A DNA stretch of 64,000 nt, taken from positions 1-64,000 of the IMG/VR virus record IMGVR_UViG_3300018481_000023. The stretch is one strand, 5' to 3'. Shown in pieces: positions 50,040-59,240 of this stretch. The stretch comes from a virus. Below the pieces are notes generated by a model. It was not told the origin of the DNA, made no database searches, and worked only from the letters and a program-made list of their open reading frames with translations. Positions within the stretch are counted from its first letter, which is position 1. Every line of letters starts with the position of its first letter. The translations under genes were made by a program, and so were the position numbers.

Positions 50040-50372
50040 CTAATTGAGCTCCCTAATGTTCAGGTATCTCACAGTGACTAGTGTACGCGGAGGAGCTGAA
50101 GTAGTAACAACCTTGTTCTCCAGCTTATATTGGCTCCCGAGGGTACCCCCTTCAAGCCAGACCGACGTAAACTCACCACCCTCGGCAATACCTGGAACCG
50201 AATCAACTAGGGTCTCATCGGGACCAAAGATCTCCCACACAGACGTTGATACCATTTCACCTTCCGAGAGTGAGGAGCGCCAATCGAGGGTATAAAGCCT
50301 CTTCTCCTCCGGATGCTTGTTCGGAAAAGTATCCATGTGTCGCTGGGGAAGTACATTCGGGAACGGATCCAT
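50040..50372 (-). CDS. Hypothetical beta-rich virion protein, 110 aa
   Basis: The protein pattern (TSVWEIFGPDETLVDSVPG, LENKVVTTSAPPRTLVTVRYLN) looks like one Ig-like beta domain. It follows the large repeat adhesin by ten bases and closes the adhesion module before P12. Probably a virion component. Confidence 0.65.
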   Translation of the reverse strand: MDPFPNVLPQRHMDTFPNKHPEEKRLYTLDWRSSLSEGEMVSTSVWEIFGPDETLVDSVPGIAEGGEFTSVWLEGGTLGSQYKLENKVVTTSAPPRTLVTVRYLNIRELN

Positions 50373-50381
50373 TGGGGCCTC

Positions 50382-53300
50382 CTAATGCGCGTGAGTGGTT
50401 GTGTTTTGTCTGGGAGCGATGAGGGTATCGTCTCGTCCTCCACCGCTTCCAAGAACATCCGCCGATATCGTAACAGGGGCGTCGTCTGCTTCTAAGAACG
50501 CGGGCATCTTGATAACCTCTAGTATCTCCGGGATCCGATTCGCGAATAATCCCAATCCAGGATCAGTAGCGGTCTGTGGTCCTTGACCAGTAGCCAGAAG
50601 CAGCACATTACCGAAGTTAGTGTCGACACTGCCGTAGATCTCACCCATGATGGCTGAGACGGATGTGGCCTCCTCTAGGGTTACGTTCAGCGTGGCTCTA
50701 ATCTCTGTGGCCGAAGCCGTGACTAGTGTTAGCTCACCTAGGGTGGCGGTGAGGCCAGCGCCGAGTGCAAGCTTGGCAGAGGAAGATACCAACAACTCCT
50801 GCAGGGTCGCAGGCACCTGAGCTGTCAGTGCTAGGGTGGCACTGGCAATAGAGGTAGCCATGTCCAGCGTAGTATTGGTCTGCCCCGAGACTTGAGCACC
50901 ACTTGATGCGGCAAGAGTTAGGGGGGCTAGTGTGGCAGAGCCCGTAGCAGTGAGGGCTAGATAGCTTACACCTGCAGACAGCAGTGTCCCTAGCTGGGCA
51001 TTTACTGTAGCCGAACCTGCTAGTTGAGTTAACGTGCCGTTGGCGGTAGCCGTTAGAGCATCTAACGAGGGGGCAGCACTTCCCTTGATAGAAGAGGTCC
51101 CTGTACCCGTTGCAGTTAGGGCACTCAGCGTTTGGGAGAGAGTACTCTTCAGCGCCAGCTTGGCACCTGAGGAGAGCAGCATCTCTGCAAGGGTTTGAGT
51201 AGTGGAGGCCTTGAGCGCCAGCGTAGCTATGGAGGCTGAGGTTAGCGGCTCTAGTGTCGCCGCTAGGGTGCTACCGATCTTTATCGTGGCCGTAGAAGTA
51301 GAAGTCAACGTTCCTAGGGTTGCAGAGACAACACCTGAGCCCTCTACCAATATGGGGACTAGTACGCTCGTGGCATCTAGGACTAGTACTCCTAGTGTCT
51401 GTGCCGAAGACCCTGCAAGGGCTATCTTAGCCTGTGAAGCTGCAGTAAGAGGATCAAGCGAGACCCCCAGTGTTCCCGATAGAGGCGGACGAGTAGTTGT
51501 TGACGCCGCTGTGAGAGGGTCTAGAGCCTTGGAGAGGGTGCCTACAAGAGGTAGCTTACCAACACCGGCTCCAGTGAACGGATCGAGAGTAACCCCTAAC
51601 GTGCCCCCGATTGGCGGGCGTGTTGTAGTCGACGCCAGAACGAGTGGATCTAGGGTCTTAGAGAAAGTGCCTACTAGAGGCAGCTTGCCAACGCCAGCTC
51701 CGGTAAGCAGGTCTAACGTTTGTGCGAGAGTGCCCTTAACCTCCAGTTTGCTCTGCCCGGCACCTGTTAGAGTGCCCAGAGTCTGTGCGAGTGTGCCCTT
51801 GACGAGTAGGTCGGAGTCTCCTAGGACAGTAAGGGGGTCTAGGGTCTTGGAGAAGGTTGCCACGAGGGCTAGTTTGGATACACCAGCGCCTGTCAGGGGA
51901 TCGAGAGTAACTCCCAAGGACCCTACCACAGGGGGTTGGTCTACTATAGTAGCATTAGCTGCAAGGGTGAGTGGATCTAACGTCTTTGCGGAAGTAGCTA
52001 CTAGGGGCAGCTTGCCTTGGCCCGCTCCAGTAAGGGGATCTAGGGTCTGAGCGAGAGTACCCTTGAGAGGTAGATCAGTATCTCCCAGAGCAGTGAGAGG
52101 ATCTAGGGTTTTAGCGAGGGTAGCAGCGAGGGCCAGCTTGGACTGTGCAGCCCCAGTGAGAGGGTCGAGTGTTTGTGCTGAGGTAGCCTTCAGAGCCAAT
52201 GTGGATGTGCCCGCACCCGTTAAGGCATCGAAGGTAGCGTTCAGAGAGCCTAGGATTGTTACACCTAGCGTAGAGGCTAGGGTCAGGGCGTCAAGGCCAG
52301 TAGTCAATGTACCTACTATGGCAGGTAATGATACGGCCTGGACTTCGACCTGGGGCATAACACTATTTGTGAGAACCCCGATGTCGGAACCGGTCTCAAC
52401 CAGACGGAAGGAGATAATATCGTCGGGACTAGTATCCGCTATCTGAAGCTGGAGGGAAAAGACTAGTTCGGTATACCCATTGACATTGGTGATAGCTGGC
52501 CCAGCTATACCATCACCTTCATCAGCTACGCCGTTGTTAAATGTCCCAGTGCCTCCAGTAAGACGTGCTGCTGTTAGCGCGGCGCCGTCAGTAAAATTCG
52601 CAGAGGCAAAAGGCCGTACCATCGCAGACGAAGCATTGACATCATTCCAGCTTATGCCGTAAAAGTATTGCAACTGTACCGAAGAGGAGGAGAACGTAAC
52701 CCCCGACGTCATCTGCAAACGGTAACGAAGCTGAAAGGTAGGCGCACTCTCATAGCGGAAGATGGGGACCCCTTGAGCCTCGATCGCAGTTGAGCTGGCA
52801 AGTGGCCCATCTTCGTAGAATTGGTAGGCTGCAACGCTTACGGCTGCACCGACAGATACCTCCCAAGTGATACGAAGCTGACCACGCCCGCCTGCACCCG
52901 ATGCACCAGACGAAGAACCTCCGCCGCCTCCTCCTCCTCCAGGAGCGCCACCTACTCCGCCCGCGGCCGCAGAAGCACCTCCTCCTCCGCCTCCTCCGCC
53001 ACCACCTGCTGCAGCAGCACCTCCGGCTCCGCCAGACGGAGACCCTGAAGCCGCCATGCCTGTGCCTGTATCATCAAGGCCGCCCGCGCCACCTCCGCCT
53101 CCCGCGGCACTGCTCCCTTGATTGCCTTGCGGGCCAGCACCGTTAACACCCGGAGCTCCGCTACCTCCTGTGCCTCCTCGGCCGCCGCCGCCACCCTGAG
53201 CTGCTACACCGGCTGTACCCGCCCGAACAATAGTACCTAAACAATTAGCAGCTGCTCCCGCAGTCTGGTTATTAGCGCTGTCTGCGAGACACCCGTCTGT

Positions 53301-54137
53301 TGCCGACGTGGGCGCACTGTTGGTATTCTTCCGAACCCAGCAGTCGGATGGAGCTGCTCCGTTATATGTCTGCCCAGCAGGGACGTTGTAGTAGAAAACA
53401 TCTCCATTGGCACAAGGTATAATGTTAAATGCATGGGCTCCAGAGGCTCCTCCAGCCTTCTGTGCGGCCAAAGTTGCTGTTGAACCGCCTGCGCCCCAAC
53501 ATTCAAACTGTACCGCCGTAGTTCCAGCGGGTGGGTCGTTTCCACCAGCTCCGCCGACTGTAATTGATCCTGCTCCAGTCGCAGTAATCGTCTTGACAGT
53601 CGTGGCGGCTGCCGACTGAACCAAAAGATAGGGGCGATTTGAAGTGGCCTCACTGGCTGCTACTGTAGTGACAACCTGAATGGCGGCGGTATCTGTTCGC
53701 TGGTTTGGGCAATGACACATTAGCCCCCAAGAGGAAGATACTGGGACACTGGTTATCGAGCCTGATGCATATCCATTTCCCGGCATCGAGATAGTAGTGA
53801 CCAATGGTAGAGAAGCAAGTGCAGAACCTGCCCGGAAGTTATTGCTGCCAGAACCGCTCCAAGAAAATTCGCGTACCTCAACAATACTGGCACCAGACTT
53901 GACCGACGAGTAGAAGAGAGTCCCAGCTCCCTCGCCAACGAGCGACGACGTGTTGTAGTGTTGAAACGTCTGGTGAATAAGCCACGGAGCGGAGGAGGCT
54001 ATGCCGATATTAAAACCTGTGCCTCCAGTGAAAACCTGCAGGGTTCCCGCACCCTCACGCGCAGTGGCGAAGACAGTGTCCGAGCAGCTGACCCAGTAGT
54101 CGTCCGTGTTTGGGTAGAAGATATACTTCAGACCCAT
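50382..54137 (-). CDS. Repeat adhesin with Gly-rich and 21-residue repeat domains
   Basis: The 1,251-residue protein has an N-terminal beta region (1-200), a Gly-rich phage domain (about 205-425) with long Gly runs that resemble polyglycine-II adhesins such as gp38-like tips, a further beta domain (430-600), and then about 26 tandem units of 21 residues with consensus GTLAxTLDPLTGAGxxKLxL (605-1145). The rest is a short C-terminal part. No signal or membrane segment is seen. It is likely a surface fibre; its place between portal and capsid genes leaves open whether it is on tail or head. Confidence 0.75.
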   Translation of the reverse strand: MGLKYIFYPNTDDYWVSCSDTVFATAREGAGTLQVFTGGTGFNIGIASSAPWLIHQTFQHYNTSSLVGEGAGTLFYSSVKSGASIVEVREFSWSGSGSNNFRAGSALASLPLVTTISMPGNGYASGSITSVPVSSSWGLMCHCPNQRTDTAAIQVVTTVAASEATSNRPYLLVQSAAATTVKTITATGAGSITVGGAGGNDPPAGTTAVQFECWGAGGSTATLAAQKAGGASGAHAFNIIPCANGDVFYYNVPAGQTYNGAAPSDCWVRKNTNSAPTSATDGCLADSANNQTAGAAANCLGTIVRAGTAGVAAQGGGGGRGGTGGSGAPGVNGAGPQGNQGSSAAGGGGGAGGLDDTGTGMAASGSPSGGAGGAAAAGGGGGGGGGGASAAAGGVGGAPGGGGGGGGSSSGASGAGGRGQLRITWEVSVGAAVSVAAYQFYEDGPLASSTAIEAQGVPIFRYESAPTFQLRYRLQMTSGVTFSSSSVQLQYFYGISWNDVNASSAMVRPFASANFTDGAALTAARLTGGTGTFNNGVADEGDGIAGPAITNVNGYTELVFSLQLQIADTSPDDIISFRLVETGSDIGVLTNSVMPQVEVQAVSLPAIVGTLTTGLDALTLASTLGVTILGSLNATFDALTGAGTSTLALKATSAQTLDPLTGAAQSKLALAATLAKTLDPLTALGDTDLPLKGTLAQTLDPLTGAGQGKLPLVATSAKTLDPLTLAANATIVDQPPVVGSLGVTLDPLTGAGVSKLALVATFSKTLDPLTVLGDSDLLVKGTLAQTLGTLTGAGQSKLEVKGTLAQTLDLLTGAGVGKLPLVGTFSKTLDPLVLASTTTRPPIGGTLGVTLDPFTGAGVGKLPLVGTLSKALDPLTAASTTTRPPLSGTLGVSLDPLTAASQAKIALAGSSAQTLGVLVLDATSVLVPILVEGSGVVSATLGTLTSTSTATIKIGSTLAATLEPLTSASIATLALKASTTQTLAEMLLSSGAKLALKSTLSQTLSALTATGTGTSSIKGSAAPSLDALTATANGTLTQLAGSATVNAQLGTLLSAGVSYLALTATGSATLAPLTLAASSGAQVSGQTNTTLDMATSIASATLALTAQVPATLQELLVSSSAKLALGAGLTATLGELTLVTASATEIRATLNVTLEEATSVSAIMGEIYGSVDTNFGNVLLLATGQGPQTATDPGLGLFANRIPEILEVIKMPAFLEADDAPVTISADVLGSGGGRDDTLIAPRQNTTTHAH
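50700..52320 (-). repeat. Array of ~26 coding repeats of about 63 bp
   Basis: The repeat unit at protein level is about 21 residues (TLDPLT core). At DNA level the copies are diverged but many share a GATCTAGGGT-like core on the plus strand, which fits unit duplication followed by drift. Confidence 0.75.
52880..53225 (-). repeat. Gly-rich low-complexity coding segment
   Basis: The stretch codes for long runs of Gly with Ala and Ser (about residues 303-418 of the adhesin). Such runs form polyglycine-II helices in known phage adhesins (family knowledge). Confidence 0.7.
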
Positions 54138-54484
54138 TATCTTGGCTCACGTGCCATATCTGGCATTCCTCTGTCCTCCGAGAAGGAGTAGAAACCAAAC
54201 CCGGTGTAGAACTTTAGTAACTGTCTCCCTTCCAAAACAAGACCGTTAAACCCGTCTACTGGAGAAGCCAGCAGCTTCAGTATGACTCCATGACGATCAG
54301 CAGCCTCGCATAGAGCAGCCATCGCTTCGCGTCCTGCACCACGCTGTTCCGCTATGACACGATCAATTACAACAGCGTCCGGAGACTCCTTGAGAACTAC
54401 CTTGCATTTCCCAAGGGATGTCTTCATAGAATCTCCATCCCCGAAGAACTGCCAGAACTCTGAAAAGAAGCCAGCATAGCTCAC
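54137..54484 (-). CDS. GNAT-like N-acetyltransferase
   Basis: VVIDRVIAEQRGAGREAMAAL (about residues 38-58) matches the acetyl-CoA-binding motif of GNAT enzymes (R/Q-x-x-G-x-G/A), and LLKFYTGFGFYSF is the closing motif. The 115 residues are short for the family, but similar small GNAT proteins occur among phage virion genes. The substrate is unknown. The stop overlaps the adhesin start as TAATG. Confidence 0.7.
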   Translation of the reverse strand: MSYAGFFSEFWQFFGDGDSMKTSLGKCKVVLKESPDAVVIDRVIAEQRGAGREAMAALCEAADRHGVILKLLASPVDGFNGLVLEGRQLLKFYTGFGFYSFSEDRGMPDMAREPR

Positions 54485-54831
54485 CGACGGGCATTTTCAA
54501 GAAGCATCTTGACCTCTTCCAAGAGTTGTGCAGCGGTCACATCCTCGGGAAGTTCAATAGATCCCAACACGAGAACATCCCGCTCTGCATCAACTCTAGG
54601 ACGACTACCGAAAGCCGGACAAGAATAGCGAACAACAAGTGCCGAATGGCCTTCTTTCACCACCTCTCTCATGTCATAGAAGCCATCGACCTCGCAGAGC
54701 TCATAGTGAGGCCCTGTGACACTTTCACACTGGGTCAGGACATACTTGATGCCCGCACGCTTGTAAGAGAGGTCAAGCAGACCCTTCCCCGCCTCAGCAA
54801 GCCTGTCGAATACTGCCCTGCCCTTCAGCAT
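54481..54831 (-). CDS. Hypothetical protein, 116 aa
   Basis: An alpha/beta chain with three Cys (TQCESV, ELCEVD, SCPAF) and a C-terminal helix (AQLLEEVKMLLENARR). It overlaps the GNAT start as ATGA. No family is recognised. Confidence 0.6.
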   Translation of the reverse strand: MLKGRAVFDRLAEAGKGLLDLSYKRAGIKYVLTQCESVTGPHYELCEVDGFYDMREVVKEGHSALVVRYSCPAFGSRPRVDAERDVLVLGSIELPEDVTAAQLLEEVKMLLENARR

Positions 54832-54841
54832 GGTCTACCCC

Positions 54842-55243
54842 CTAGGCGTTGGCATCCGTTAGGGTGAAGGACGTGATCGAGAACGCTTGGCCGAGGGCGA
54901 AGTTGGTGTTGTCCACGATCATATCTGCGCCAGACGTTCCGACAGTACCCTGAAGGTGCTGGGTCGTGCCGTCAGTAGCATAGATCCGGAAGTGCTGTGC
55001 AACACCGGCCGCATCGGCAGAGTTGTCTGCCCATGAACCAAGCATTGTCTTTGCGCCGGCAGCGGCATCGTTCATCCAGTTCGCCGGAAGAGCGAGTGTT
55101 GCAAGCACAGTACCCGCATCAGCAGCGGCTACGTTAGCAGGCGCTGCTCCTGACCGAATCTTGAGAACAGCCGAAGCGCCGATGGCAACCTCGATGGCAT
55201 CGAGGCGCGCATTACGGACAGCAGTGGATAGTTGAATAGCCAT
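54842..55243 (-). CDS. Virion-type protein, paralogue A, 133 aa
   Basis: It starts with VRNARLDAIEVAIGASAVLKI and continues with GTVLATLALPANWM, a pattern found in many phage structural loci. It aligns over its length with the neighbour at 55280-55681, so the pair arose by tandem duplication. Probably a small virion or decoration protein (inference from context). Confidence 0.7.
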   Translation of the reverse strand: MAIQLSTAVRNARLDAIEVAIGASAVLKIRSGAAPANVAAADAGTVLATLALPANWMNDAAAGAKTMLGSWADNSADAAGVAQHFRIYATDGTTQHLQGTVGTSGADMIVDNTNFALGQAFSITSFTLTDANA

Positions 55244-55279
55244 GGTAATCCTTTCCTTCTACCTAGTTTCTATACCTAA

Positions 55280-55681
55280 TTAGCCGTTGGGCTCGTTAAT
55301 GGTGAACGCAGTCACTGCGAACTGCTGTCCAACGGAGAAGTTGACGTTGTCAACGGTCATGTCGCCGCCACCACCAGTGGCTGTGACTGAGCCTTGCACG
55401 TGACAAGTCGCTCCCTGATGGATGCGAAAGTGCCCAGCAGCGCCAGCTGCATCAGCAGCGTTGTCCTGCCAGGAACCCAGCATTCCCTTCGAGGCGTTAG
55501 CCGCAACGGCCATCCAGTCCGAGGGCATAGCGATGGTAGCCAACACCGTTCCAGAGTTCGCTGCTGCGCAGTCAGCCGGTTTCACTCCCGTACGGATAGT
55601 CATGGTTGGTGAAGCGGCAATTGTGGCCTCGATAACATCGAGTCGTGCGTTACGCACCGTCATTGAGAATTGTAGAGCCAT
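55280..55681 (-). CDS. Virion-type protein, paralogue B, 133 aa
   Basis: It shares with paralogue A the VRNARLD start, SGTVLATIAMPSDWM, the MLGSWQDNAADAAG motif and the FSVGQQFAVTAFTI end. It differs mainly in an extra Gly stretch (TGGGGDMTV) and two Cys. Same length as paralogue A. Confidence 0.7.
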   Translation of the reverse strand: MALQFSMTVRNARLDVIEATIAASPTMTIRTGVKPADCAAANSGTVLATIAMPSDWMAVAANASKGMLGSWQDNAADAAGAAGHFRIHQGATCHVQGSVTATGGGGDMTVDNVNFSVGQQFAVTAFTINEPNG

Positions 55682-55717
55682 ATGTGCCTCCTGTAAGTGT
55701 TATGGTACTGTAGTATC

Positions 55718-56395
55718 CTAGGTTGTGTCGAGTTCCCAACAACAAGCGCCCCACGGCTGCTGTCCTGGAGAAGCGCCCCAGTTGATGCCTGTTGCTGTCT
55801 CACCTCCATTACGGTACATGAGTTCCCACATCAGGCTCGGTGTGGTGATATTTGCTTCAACATCCTCGGTGTAACCCGCACGGGCTGAGATAACACCAGC
55901 CTGTTGAGCCACAAACCCACCGAAGATAATACTTGCTGGTAGCGGTGAGCTGCTTAGCACCGGACCTGGAACACTGGCAGCAGATGTGTTGTTGACCTGT
56001 TGCCCTTCAGAACGGTTGGCAAGTGCCCCAACTTTAGTCACTCCCGTAATCCGCCACACAGCAATACCACTGCCCTGGTGGCTGCTTGCAGTAGATGTAA
56101 TCGTGATAGATCCTGATCCAGTAACAAAGCTGTCACGGATGTGGAATATGAGTGCCATAGTAGCAGAGGCGTCAGGCCAGGTCGCGACAGTCGCTGTGTA
56201 GGTACCTCCTGCGCTGTCAGTGACAACCTGGTTAGCGGAGACTGTCGAAATCGTGGCTACAACATACGTCTCACCAATCACACGACTTGATATAACCAGG
56301 GTCTTATCTGTGTCGTTCGTGTCAAAGGTAGTACCAGCGAAAGTAACTACCGCTGGAGCTTTCTGCTTACCGAACAAGGCTTTGAATGGCATCAT
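55718..56395 (-). CDS. Beta-sandwich virion protein, 225 aa
   Basis: The chain has the alternating pattern of a jelly-roll or lectin-like domain (TITSTASSHQGSGIAVWRITG, SSPLPASIIFGGFVAQQAGV, WGACCWELD). It lies right behind the large fibre gene. Probably an accessory or adhesive virion protein. Confidence 0.65.
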   Translation of the reverse strand: MMPFKALFGKQKAPAVVTFAGTTFDTNDTDKTLVISSRVIGETYVVATISTVSANQVVTDSAGGTYTATVATWPDASATMALIFHIRDSFVTGSGSITITSTASSHQGSGIAVWRITGVTKVGALANRSEGQQVNNTSAASVPGPVLSSSPLPASIIFGGFVAQQAGVISARAGYTEDVEANITTPSLMWELMYRNGGETATGINWGASPGQQPWGACCWELDTT

Positions 56396-56399
56396 CTGC

Positions 56400-59240
56400 T
56401 TATGCTTCCGTCATTATTGAGGTAATGTCCCACTTGGTATCGAGCGAGTTGTAGATCATGCCGATGTAGGTTGTCTTGCCACTGACCAACGCTGTCGGCA
56501 AGGTCACACCTATGGCGCGGTAGATTGCAGCAAAGCCGATCGAGACTGCGGCAGTCGCTTTAATCCTGATAACGTGGCCGAGGCCGTCAGATACTGTACC
56601 GGTCGGTGCATTGACAGTCAGGCCAACCGTTTGAGTTGTACGGACGGATATATCGTTGGCAATGTTAGGCGTGATGCCTGCGTTGCTGGTTGTAGAACCA
56701 ACGACCGGCGTCCTCAAGGACTCGATCTTGTCGTAGACCGCGTCCTTGGTCGGCACTGCGTTCGACCCGTTCCAGCCAGCCGCATAGGCGTCAGCTGCTA
56801 CTGTAAGGACACCAGCCGAGGATATGGTGACGACATCAGCGGTACCATTGTAGAACCGGAGCGTGTCGGTGTTGTTGTAGATAGAGAATGTACCTGAACC
56901 ATCCCGGTCGACGCATTGGAATGCGCCCGACGCCCCGGTTACAGAAACGATCCCAGTTACCGAGCCGCCTGTCAGAGGGAAGAAGAGTTGCAGAGCGTCA
57001 TACACAGCATTCCTAGATGGAGCAGTTGTGCCATCGCCATTCCAGCCAGTAGGATAAGCGCCATCGCTAGGAGCGCCTCCAATCGCAACGCCGTTGATCT
57101 TGTATGTCTCGCCGGTTGGCAGGTTAATGCCGGTGCTATCGATGGTAGCTCGCGTCGTGCCCGTCGAGCTTAAATGAATAGGCCCGTCGAGTTCCTCGAT
57201 GAATAGCGCGTTGCTGCCTGTCCGATAAACTTGGGCGCGAACCATACCGCCATTGTCGATGATCCGAAACGCGCCTTGCGCCAGCCCGCCCGCGCCGTCC
57301 GTGTCCCAGCAATCAACCGCAGGATTGGCCGATTGCACCCTGATAAGTGCTCCGGTCGAGGTGATGTTGCCCGTCGCAGTGACAACGCCAGTAACTTCTA
57401 AGCCAGTCGCTCCGAGTGTCGCATAAGTAACGGTCTGCGCCGTATTTTTGAAGGCGAAAGCGTCCCAACAGAGCCAACCATGACTGCCGAGAATTGACCC
57501 GGTATCCTGCATTGTCCCGCCGCCGAAGGCGCTTTGAAACCTTAAGGAAGAGTAATAATTGGTCGCTCGGATTGTGACGCTGCAGTCGGCGTCGGCAAGT
57601 GCAATGCCTGGCCCAAAAAAGTTTGCGCCGCCGTTAACACTTAATCCGTTTGTATCGAGTCCGGCGCAGTTGATCGACCTGTCCAAGTTGTCGAACGCAT
57701 GACTCGCTGCACAATGAACAAAGCCACCACCATGAACGAGCAGCCGCCCACGCGAAGTCATCGCTCCGCCAGCGGTGATGTAATAGTCGTGGAACTGATA
57801 ATAATTAGTCGAGTAGTAGTTCATTGTCAAATCGGTAGGCGCGCCGACCTGAGGACCGAACGAATGGTAGTTTCCGTAGGCACCAATGTTTCCAGTAACA
57901 TTCACAATGCCTGTAACGTTTAGACCAGTGCTGCTAAACGTCGCCCAATCCGTGAAGTCTGCTTGTGCGGCTGAAGGAGGAGTAACGCCACCAATGATGA
58001 CGTTTTGCGTATACTGTGAAAACAGGCGGGTCGCATATTTGCCACCAGCATAGCCGAGTTCAATGCCGTTTTCGGCAACCCCCGCATTGTCATAAACAGA
58101 AACGCCGGGATTGCGGTTTGTGCCGCTGGCGGCAAGCGCCAAATTGGCGTTGACTCCATTTAACACGGACAATCTGCCCGCGTTGGTTAGGGTCATGCGG
58201 TCCGCGCCAGCGGAATAGAAACGGAGCGTATCGGTATACGCCATAAGCAAAAAATTGGCGGTATAGTCGCGAGCGGTTACATTGATAGTCGCGCTTGCTC
58301 CTTGGGTGCCAACAGGGCCATCAACCATTAGCCCTGCGCTGCTGATCGTGGCAAAGGCGACGCTATTGGCACGGTTCTTAAAGGTCTGGGTGTCGCCGCA
58401 GTAAGTCACCGTCGCGCCGGAGGCTCGAAGACTGAGGCCATCGTTGGTAGAAGCGGTACCCCTCAAGTCGATGGTCGAGATCCCCGAGGTGGGGTTGAAC
58501 GTCAACGCAGGACTGGCCGCCGAGATGGTGACGTTGCCTGTGATGGTTCCACCCGCTTTGGCAAAGCGCAGCTCCATTTCGTCATACACGGCGTTTTGGC
58601 TAGGAGCTGTAGTAGTTGTGCCATTCCAACCGGTAGGATATGCAGTATCAGAGACTACGCCCGAACCCATCGACTGGATTTTGGTGTAAAGCGCCCCCTT
58701 GGTGGGGACTTGCAGTGAGCCACTCCAGCCTGCGCCATAGATTTCGTCTGTGACCGTAACGTAGCCGGTTACAGCAACGCCAAGCGAGGAGAAGACTGCA
58801 CGCGTGCCACTACCTGCCCGATTACGGACAGAGAATGTATCACAGTCGAGAAAGCCGGTGTTAGCACTGGCTTGCATACGAATGCCGTCGGATCCGGCGT
58901 TGGTGCCTCGTAGGGAGAGATAACTATCACCCGTCGTCGGGTTGATAACGATTGCCGCAGTCGCGTAGGAAACCGTTAGGGAACCAGTCATGGTCCCGCC
59001 GGCTTTAGGCAGTCGTAGTTCCATCTCGTCATAGACGGCATTCTTGGAAGGTGCAACCGCAGTAGCTCCATCCCATGATACGGCGTAGGGGGTGTTATCA
59101 GCAGAAGCGGGGGCTAGGGCCGCCTTGATCGTTGAGCCTTTGGCCTTCATGCCGTCGCCGTTTGCTTTGACGACGTACATCCAGTCAAGATCGGCAAGGG
59201 CCAGAGTTTCAAGGTGGCCGGTTAGTGCCTTATTAGTCAT
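56400..59240 (-). CDS. Large fibre protein with repeated YPTGWNG modules
   Basis: The 946-residue protein holds several copies of a module with YPTGWNGTTTTAPSQNAVYD and GGTITGNVTI (at about residues 50, 205, 730 and degenerate copies). This is a common design of phage side fibres. Long beta stretches follow each module, and the C-terminus ends in an Ig-like region. The start overlaps the upstream stop as ATGA. The plain copies at both ends and an unusual composition in the middle suggest mosaic assembly. Receptor binding is the likely role. Confidence 0.8.
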   Translation of the reverse strand: MTNKALTGHLETLALADLDWMYVVKANGDGMKAKGSTIKAALAPASADNTPYAVSWDGATAVAPSKNAVYDEMELRLPKAGGTMTGSLTVSYATAAIVINPTTGDSYLSLRGTNAGSDGIRMQASANTGFLDCDTFSVRNRAGSGTRAVFSSLGVAVTGYVTVTDEIYGAGWSGSLQVPTKGALYTKIQSMGSGVVSDTAYPTGWNGTTTTAPSQNAVYDEMELRFAKAGGTITGNVTISAASPALTFNPTSGISTIDLRGTASTNDGLSLRASGATVTYCGDTQTFKNRANSVAFATISSAGLMVDGPVGTQGASATINVTARDYTANFLLMAYTDTLRFYSAGADRMTLTNAGRLSVLNGVNANLALAASGTNRNPGVSVYDNAGVAENGIELGYAGGKYATRLFSQYTQNVIIGGVTPPSAAQADFTDWATFSSTGLNVTGIVNVTGNIGAYGNYHSFGPQVGAPTDLTMNYYSTNYYQFHDYYITAGGAMTSRGRLLVHGGGFVHCAASHAFDNLDRSINCAGLDTNGLSVNGGANFFGPGIALADADCSVTIRATNYYSSLRFQSAFGGGTMQDTGSILGSHGWLCWDAFAFKNTAQTVTYATLGATGLEVTGVVTATGNITSTGALIRVQSANPAVDCWDTDGAGGLAQGAFRIIDNGGMVRAQVYRTGSNALFIEELDGPIHLSSTGTTRATIDSTGINLPTGETYKINGVAIGGAPSDGAYPTGWNGDGTTAPSRNAVYDALQLFFPLTGGSVTGIVSVTGASGAFQCVDRDGSGTFSIYNNTDTLRFYNGTADVVTISSAGVLTVAADAYAAGWNGSNAVPTKDAVYDKIESLRTPVVGSTTSNAGITPNIANDISVRTTQTVGLTVNAPTGTVSDGLGHVIRIKATAAVSIGFAAIYRAIGVTLPTALVSGKTTYIGMIYNSLDTKWDITSIMTEA

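Noticed and set aside
51202-52446. Long plus-strand frames over the repeat adhesin (e.g. 51202-52050)
   Set aside because: They are mirror frames created by the 63-bp repeats of the minus-strand gene and have a repetitive Val/Arg/Ser composition without ribosome binding sites.
52880-53225. Gly-rich stretch as a non-coding repeat or CRISPR-like array
   Set aside because: The reading frame is continuous through it and it fits a known type of Gly-rich phage adhesin domain; there are no spacers.
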